A stretch of DNA of 11,327 nucleotides from an uncultured Prevotella sp. (GTDB taxonomy: Bacteria > Bacteroidota > Bacteroidia > Bacteroidales > Bacteroidaceae): contig CALZNR010000015.1 of the NCBI GenBank assembly GCA_945827565.1, positions 1 through 11,327 of the forward strand, in the 5' to 3' direction. The notes under the pieces were generated by a model, which worked only from the letters and a program-made list of their open reading frames with translations, was not told where the DNA came from and did not search any database. A program made the position numbers and the translations under genes. How positions within the stretch are numbered: position 1 is the stretch's first letter; each line of letters starts with the position of its first letter. This document shows positions 7,738-11,327 of this stretch, one piece after another.

Positions 7738-7752
7738 TAGTGTAGATTATAT

Positions 7753-8670
7753 ATGTGGCTCATTCTGGCTTTTTTATCAGCCTTATTGTTAGGATTTTAT
7801 GACGTGTTTAAAAAACAAAGTCTTAAGAATAATGCTGTAATTCCTATTCTGTTTTTAAATACATTGTTTTCTTCTCTGTTATTCTTGCCTTTTATTGTAC
7901 TTGGCGAGAGTACAGAACTCCTCACGGATACACCATTTGATATTGAAAATGGCGGTATTCATGAGCACTTATATGTCATAGGAAAAGGGTGCATAGTGCT
8001 AAGCAGTTGGGTGTTGGGCTATTTTGGAATGAAACATCTGCCTCTTACTATTGTGGGCCCTATCAATGCCACCCGCCCCGTAATGGTGCTTGTTGGCGCT
8101 TTTCTGGTATTTGGAGAACGTCTTAACTTGTGGCAGTGGGTCGGTGTGTTATTGGCTGTTCTCTCATTCTTCATGCTTAGTCGTAGTGGAAAGAAAGAGG
8201 GGATAGACTTTAAACACAATAGTTGGATATGGATGATTGTGGGTGCTGCATTATTAGGAGCTTTAAGCGGATTGTACGACAAATATCTGATGGCACCATT
8301 ACAAAATGGCGGAGTGGGCTTAAATAGAATGTTTGTACAAAGTTGGTATAATATCTACCAGTGCATTATGATGGCAATTGTTATGTTGCTGTTATGGTGG
8401 CCAAGTAGGAAACAAACCACTCCCTTTAGTTGGCGTTGGAGCATTGTTGGTGTAAGCGTGTTTTTAAGTATAGCTGATTTTGTTTATTTTTATTCTCTCA
8501 GTATTCCTGGAGCCATGATTAGTATTGTATCCATGATTCGAAGAGGGAGTGTGGTGGTTAGTTTCTTGTTTGGTGCTATTGCTTTTCGAGAGAGGAACTT
8601 AAAGTCAAAATTGCTTGATTTAATACTCGTTTTACTGGGCATGCTGTGCTTGTATATAGGAACAAGATGA
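7753..8670 (+). CDS. EamA/DMT-superfamily membrane transporter
   Basis: This 305-residue inner-membrane protein has about ten hydrophobic segments in two repeated five-helix halves, the drug/metabolite transporter (EamA) layout. The first half covers about 1-143 and the second about 157-303. Internal duplication is visible: LGFYDVFKK (13-21) matches LSGLYDKYL (171-179), and the fourth-helix endings AFLVFGERL (116-124) and GAIAFRERN (274-282) correspond. Both end in the Glu-Arg pair common in EamA repeats. A hydrophilic insert at about 51-72 (GESTELLTDTPFDIENGG) lies between helices 2 and 3 and is longer than usual for the family. EamA proteins export or import amino acids, nucleosides or other small metabolites; the substrate here is unknown. 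It may be cotranscribed with truA (57-nt gap) or use the promoter at 7706-7737. No functional link with TruA is implied. Confidence 0.88.
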   Translation: MWLILAFLSALLLGFYDVFKKQSLKNNAVIPILFLNTLFSSLLFLPFIVLGESTELLTDTPFDIENGGIHEHLYVIGKGCIVLSSWVLGYFGMKHLPLTIVGPINATRPVMVLVGAFLVFGERLNLWQWVGVLLAVLSFFMLSRSGKKEGIDFKHNSWIWMIVGAALLGALSGLYDKYLMAPLQNGGVGLNRMFVQSWYNIYQCIMMAIVMLLLWWPSRKQTTPFSWRWSIVGVSVFLSIADFVYFYSLSIPGAMISIVSMIRRGSVVVSFLFGAIAFRERNLKSKLLDLILVLLGMLCLYIGTR

Positions 8671-8748
8671 CATCAAGAGAGTGTTTTAAACATACGTACA
8701 ATGAGGAGCAAATTCCAAATCTCCACATTAAACTATAAATAAAAAAAG

Positions 8749-10710
8749 ATGGTATCAGTAGAGAACTTAAGCGTTGAATTTAGTGCCACACCATTGTTTG
8801 CAGATGTAAGTTTTGTAATCAATGATTCAGACAGAATTGCTTTGGTTGGTAAGAATGGCGCTGGCAAGTCAACAATGTTAAAGGTGCTGTGTGGAGATTT
8901 GAAACCTACATCAGGTCATGTATCTGTATCTCAGGGTCAATCTGTAGGATATTTGCCACAGGTGATGATATTGTCTGATGAAACAACTGTACGTGATGAA
9001 ACTAAAAAGGCATTTCAGAATATATTGCAGCTCAAGGCAGAAGTGGAATATCTGAATAAGCAGATGCAAGAGCGTACTGACTATGAATCTGATGAATATT
9101 TGAACCTTGTGAAGGAGTTTACGGCAAAACATGAGCGTTATATGATGCTTGGTGCCGATAACTATGAAGCAGAAATAGAGCGAACGCTTTGTGGGTTAGG
9201 TTTTGAAAGAAATGATTTAGATAGGCAGACAAAGGAGTTTAGTGGTGGATGGCGAATGCGTATAGAACTGGCGAAAATACTATTGCAGCGTCCTGATGTG
9301 CTGTTGCTTGATGAGCCTACAAACCATCTGGACATTGAAAGTATTCAGTGGTTGGAGAACTTCTTGAAACAGTGCGGAAGTTCAGTGGTGCTTGTCAGCC
9401 ATGATAGGGCTTTCATCAATCAGGTGTGTACCAGAACTTTGGAAATATCTTGCAAGAAGGTCATCGACTATAAAGTGAAATATGACGAATATGTGATGTT
9501 GAGAGCACAGCGGCGTGAACAGCAACTCCGGGCGTATGAGAACCAGCAAAAAGAGATAGCCGATATCAAAGACTTCATTGAGCGTTTCAGGTACAAGCCC
9601 ACCAAGGCCGTGCAGGTGCAGAGCCGCATCAAGCAATTGGAAAAGATTGTCCCGATAGAGATAGACGAGATAGACACATCCGCCATGCACCTGAGCTTCC
9701 CGCCGTGCTTGCGCAGCGGTGATTATCCAGTTATTTGCGAGGAGGTGTGCAAGTCGTATGGCTCGCACGAGGTGCTTCATCGTGTCAACATGAGCATCAA
9801 ACGCGGTGAGAAAGTGGCCTTCGTGGGTAAGAACGGTGCCGGCAAATCCACGCTTATCAAGTGCATCATGGGCGAGATACCGTTTGAGGGTGTCTTGAAG
9901 ATTGCCCATCAGGTGGCCATCGGCTATTTTGCCCAAAATGAAGCGCAGTGCCTCAATGAGGAAATTACAGTGTATGACACCATAGACAGAGTGGCCAAGG
10001 GTGACATCCGTCTGAAAATCAATGATATTTTGGGCGCCTTTATGTTTGGTGGCGAGGCATCAGAGAAAAAGGTGAAGTTCCTCAGCGGGGGCGAGAGAAG
10101 CCGTTTAGCGATGATTCGCCTGCTGATGCAACCCGTGAACCTCTTGATTATGGACGAGCCGACTAATCATCTTGACATGGCTTCAAAGGATGTGCTGAAA
10201 GAAGCGATAAAAGCCTTTGATGGAACGGCAATCATCGTGAGCCACGATAGAGAGTTCCTGGATGGGTTAGTTGACAAGGTATATGCGTTTTCCGGAGGAG
10301 AGGTGCGAGAGCATATCGGTGGTATCTATGACTATTTGCATGAGCACAATTTGACTTCAAGTACACAAGATATCAGTCAGAAGGTACAAAATGGCACATC
10401 AAAGAATGATGGCAAGGAAGGTGGGCAACTCCAATCCATCATCAGTAATCAAACCACAGAACTATCTTATACCGAAAGGAAAGAGTTGCAGAAAAAACGA
10501 AGTAAGCTTGAAAAAATGGTGAAGGAAAGTGAATCCTCTATATCAGAACTCGAAAGTAAGTTGGAGGAACTTGACAAGCAACTTCAGGATGTTGATAACG
10601 CCTCAAATATGGCGATGGTAGAGCAATACAGCCAACTCCAGAAGAAGTTGGATGCCGAAATGGACAAATGGGAACAATGGAGCACAGAATTGGATAAAAT
10701 CATTATTTAG
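8749..10710 (+). CDS. ABC-F family ATPase (ribosome-associated, two ABC domains)
   Basis: This 653-residue protein has two ABC ATPase domains and no membrane segments, the ABC-F plan. Domain 1 has Walker A GKNGAGKST (34-42), signature FSGGW (164-168), Walker B LLLDEP (185-190) and the H-loop His218. The linker at about 235-325 is long, charged and helical, and includes the RYKPTKAVQVQSRIKQLEK segment typical of the tRNA-contacting region. Domain 2 has Walker A at 360-368, LSGGERSR (445-452), Walker B IMDEP (467-471) and the H-loop His499. A low-complexity stretch (about 536-570) leads to a coiled coil (about 575-653), as in Uup/YdiF-type members. ABC-F proteins enter the ribosomal E site and relieve stalled or slow translation; some confer antibiotic resistance, but nothing here marks this one as a resistance gene. 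Codons in roughly 9520-10170 are much richer in G+C than those on either side. The start follows an A-rich run; no consensus promoter was found in the 78-nt gap. Confidence 0.93.
   Translation: MVSVENLSVEFSATPLFADVSFVINDSDRIALVGKNGAGKSTMLKVLCGDLKPTSGHVSVSQGQSVGYLPQVMILSDETTVRDETKKAFQNILQLKAEVEYLNKQMQERTDYESDEYLNLVKEFTAKHERYMMLGADNYEAEIERTLCGLGFERNDLDRQTKEFSGGWRMRIELAKILLQRPDVLLLDEPTNHLDIESIQWLENFLKQCGSSVVLVSHDRAFINQVCTRTLEISCKKVIDYKVKYDEYVMLRAQRREQQLRAYENQQKEIADIKDFIERFRYKPTKAVQVQSRIKQLEKIVPIEIDEIDTSAMHLSFPPCLRSGDYPVICEEVCKSYGSHEVLHRVNMSIKRGEKVAFVGKNGAGKSTLIKCIMGEIPFEGVLKIAHQVAIGYFAQNEAQCLNEEITVYDTIDRVAKGDIRLKINDILGAFMFGGEASEKKVKFLSGGERSRLAMIRLLMQPVNLLIMDEPTNHLDMASKDVLKEAIKAFDGTAIIVSHDREFLDGLVDKVYAFSGGEVREHIGGIYDYLHEHNLTSSTQDISQKVQNGTSKNDGKEGGQLQSIISNQTTELSYTERKELQKKRSKLEKMVKESESSISELESKLEELDKQLQDVDNASNMAMVEQYSQLQKKLDAEMDKWEQWSTELDKIII
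9520..10170. other. GC-rich block inside the ABC-F gene
   Basis: Hand counts give 192 G+C in 360 bases (53%) for 9601-9960 and 36/60 for 10081-10140. Samples from the ends of the gene give 22/60 (8761-8820), 23/60 (8941-9000) and 21/60 (10441-10500). Codons change too: the first Walker A uses AAT, GCT, TCA, ACA, while the second uses AAC, GCC, TCC, ACG. The reading frame is intact. Homologous replacement from a GC-richer relative is the simplest reading. Boundaries are approximate. Confidence 0.5.
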
Positions 10711-10718
10711 ATACTTCT

Positions 10719-10750
10719 TTTGTGTTTTTTAGATTTTTTTTTTATCTTTG
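10719..10750 (+). promoter_or_regulatory. Consensus Bacteroidetes promoter of the zinc-ribbon gene
   Basis: TTTG at 10719-10722 and TATCTTTG at 10743-10750 are exactly 20 nt apart, a full match to TTTG-N20-TAnnTTTG. It starts 8 nt after the ABC-F stop. Transcription should begin near 10757, leaving about 148 nt of leader before the ATG at 10905, much longer than the other leaders in this window. The spacer is T-rich (10732-10743). Confidence 0.75.
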
Positions 10751-10760
10751 CAATAGTTTG

Positions 10761-10779
10761 ACAATAAGTTTTTTATTGT
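10761..10779 (+). other. AT-rich hairpin at the 5' end of the zinc-ribbon leader
   Basis: ACAATAA (10761-10767) and TTATTGT (10773-10779) form a perfect 7-bp stem with loop GTTTT, starting about 4 nt after the predicted transcription start. It could protect the 5' end of the mRNA or act as a regulator site. The stem has a single G-C pair and would be weak. The rest of the leader (10780-10904) shows no convincing riboswitch, gene or second promoter. Confidence 0.3.
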
Positions 10780-10904
10780 GGAGTTAATCCTCTGAATAAA
10801 AGAAGGATAAAGGCTGATGTTGAGTTTGTAGCCAGTTGGTCTTGGGTGGCTGATGTGCTATACTTGGAATGGCCTTGATGGTGTAATTGAAATATGCTAA
10901 CGTT

Positions 10905-11327
10905 ATGATGAATGACAAAACAATTCGAAGTGAGCATTTTGGTGCCAGTGGAGATGCTGAGAGTACACAACCAGCTCTAAACGAAAGAGATAATCAAAAA
11001 AGCAATTATTTGCAGAGAAGCCGTTTTGCTGCTGGCAATGATAATCCGGAAGGAATGTTGCAATATGCTGCGTCTCAGGCAGCAGAAACTTCGGATGGCC
11101 CCAGTAGATGTCCGTATTGCGGTGCTCTTATTGCACAGGGTGAGGATTTCTGTGAGACGTGTCATCGATACATTAAAAAAGATGTGTGCTCATTTTGTGG
11201 TGGCTTGCTGCGTGCTGAGGATGCCTTCTGCCCTGAGTGCGGTAATTCCCGAGGTGGAATAGAGTGCCCTGTTTGTCACACCATCAATGAGTTTGCTTTT
11301 TGTAAGCAATGCGGTTCGGCTATAACG
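10905..11327 (+). CDS. Tandem zinc-ribbon protein, N-terminal part (3' end outside window)
   Basis: The frame opens at ATG 10905 (ATG 10908 is an equal alternative), after a TAA at 10884-10886, and stays open to the right edge, giving 141 residues. Residues 1-68 are polar, rich in Asn, Gln, Ser, Ala and Glu, and probably disordered. Three treble-clef/rubredoxin-like zinc ribbons follow. Module 1 has Cys69, 72, 83 and 86 (CPYC-x10-CETC). Module 2 has Cys95, 98, 109 and 112 (CSFC-x10-CPEC). Module 3 has Cys121, 124, 133 and 136 (CPVC-x8-CKQC). Every Cys pair is intact, so each module should bind one Zn2+. Such arrays usually serve as protein or nucleic-acid docking modules attached to another domain, which here would lie beyond the edge. 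It has its own consensus promoter and a long leader. I do not recognise the gene and assign no function. Confidence 0.85.
   Translation, partial: MMNDKTIRSEHFGASGDAESTQPALNERDNQKSNYLQRSRFAAGNDNPEGMLQYAASQAAETSDGPSRCPYCGALIAQGEDFCETCHRYIKKDVCSFCGGLLRAEDAFCPECGNSRGGIECPVCHTINEFAFCKQCGSAIT

Noticed and set aside
8682..8692. Palindrome TGTTTTAAACA between the EamA-like gene and the ABC-F gene
   Set aside because: An AT-rich 11-base palindrome is common by chance; no promoter element is near it and it is not repeated elsewhere in the window.
9382..9936. Long open frame on the minus strand (184 codons) opposite the ABC-F gene
   Set aside because: It lies entirely inside a well-supported gene, its product has no recognisable domain, and it coincides with the GC-rich block, where stop codons are rarer by chance.
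10711..10750. T-rich stretch after the ABC-F stop as an intrinsic terminator
   Set aside because: No stem precedes the T runs; the T-rich bases are better explained as promoter spacer.
10817..10831. Four-codon frame (MLSL, stop) in the zinc-ribbon leader, preceded by AGAAGGA
   Set aside because: Too short to judge, no regulatory codon run, no attenuator hairpins after it, and Shine-Dalgarno sequences mean little in this phylum.
1..11327. CRISPR arrays, tRNA or rRNA genes, insertion sequences, phage or toxin-antitoxin genes
   Set aside because: No regularly spaced repeats, no cloverleaf or rRNA-like sequence, no transposase or integrase motifs, and no terminal inverted repeats with target duplications were seen.

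Overview
The window looks like core chromosome of a Bacteroidales bacterium, most likely Prevotella-like. Three things suggest this. Two promoters match the Bacteroidetes pattern TTTG-N20-TAnnTTTG exactly. Most genes lack a clear Shine-Dalgarno sequence, and the proteins (C69 dipeptidase, a PanB with an FRPRF tail, stand-alone PheT, YebC, TruA, an ABC-F ATPase) have the character of that phylum. Genus is inferred from sequence character only. All ten genes found lie on the + strand. No tRNA, rRNA, CRISPR array, insertion sequence or phage gene was seen.

Layout. Bases 1-731 hold the C-terminal half of a C69 dipeptidase. A putative promoter at 769-776 then leads into a tight three-gene unit: HAD phosphatase (797-1462), panB (1465-2286) and an MFS transporter (2289-3470). 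Each junction is only 2 nt. A consensus promoter starting 3 nt after the MFS stop drives pheT (3540-6002), probably continuing into yebC (6049-6777). A 16-bp hairpin at 6813-6850 with A-rich and T-rich arms closes that unit. Next come truA (6964-7695), an EamA/DMT-type membrane protein (7753-8670) and a two-domain ABC-F ATPase (8749-10710). A second consensus promoter at 10719-10750 precedes a leader of about 148 nt. After it comes a gene that runs off the right edge (10905-11327+) and encodes a disordered N-terminus followed by three zinc-ribbon modules.

Function. The middle of the window is about translation: PheT charges and proofreads tRNA-Phe, TruA modifies tRNA anticodon arms, and YebC and ABC-F proteins act on ribosomes, with roles in relieving stalls. 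The left unit pairs the first committed step of pantothenate/CoA synthesis (PanB) with an unassigned sugar-phosphate-type phosphatase and a transporter.

No clearly new system is demonstrated. The two best leads are the truncated zinc-ribbon gene with its own promoter and long leader, and a GC-rich block inside the ABC-F gene (about 53% in 9601-9960, against about 35-38% in samples from both ends of the gene) that suggests homologous replacement. No gene-free stretch exceeds 300 bases; the longest are 6778-6963 and 10711-10904, both described below.
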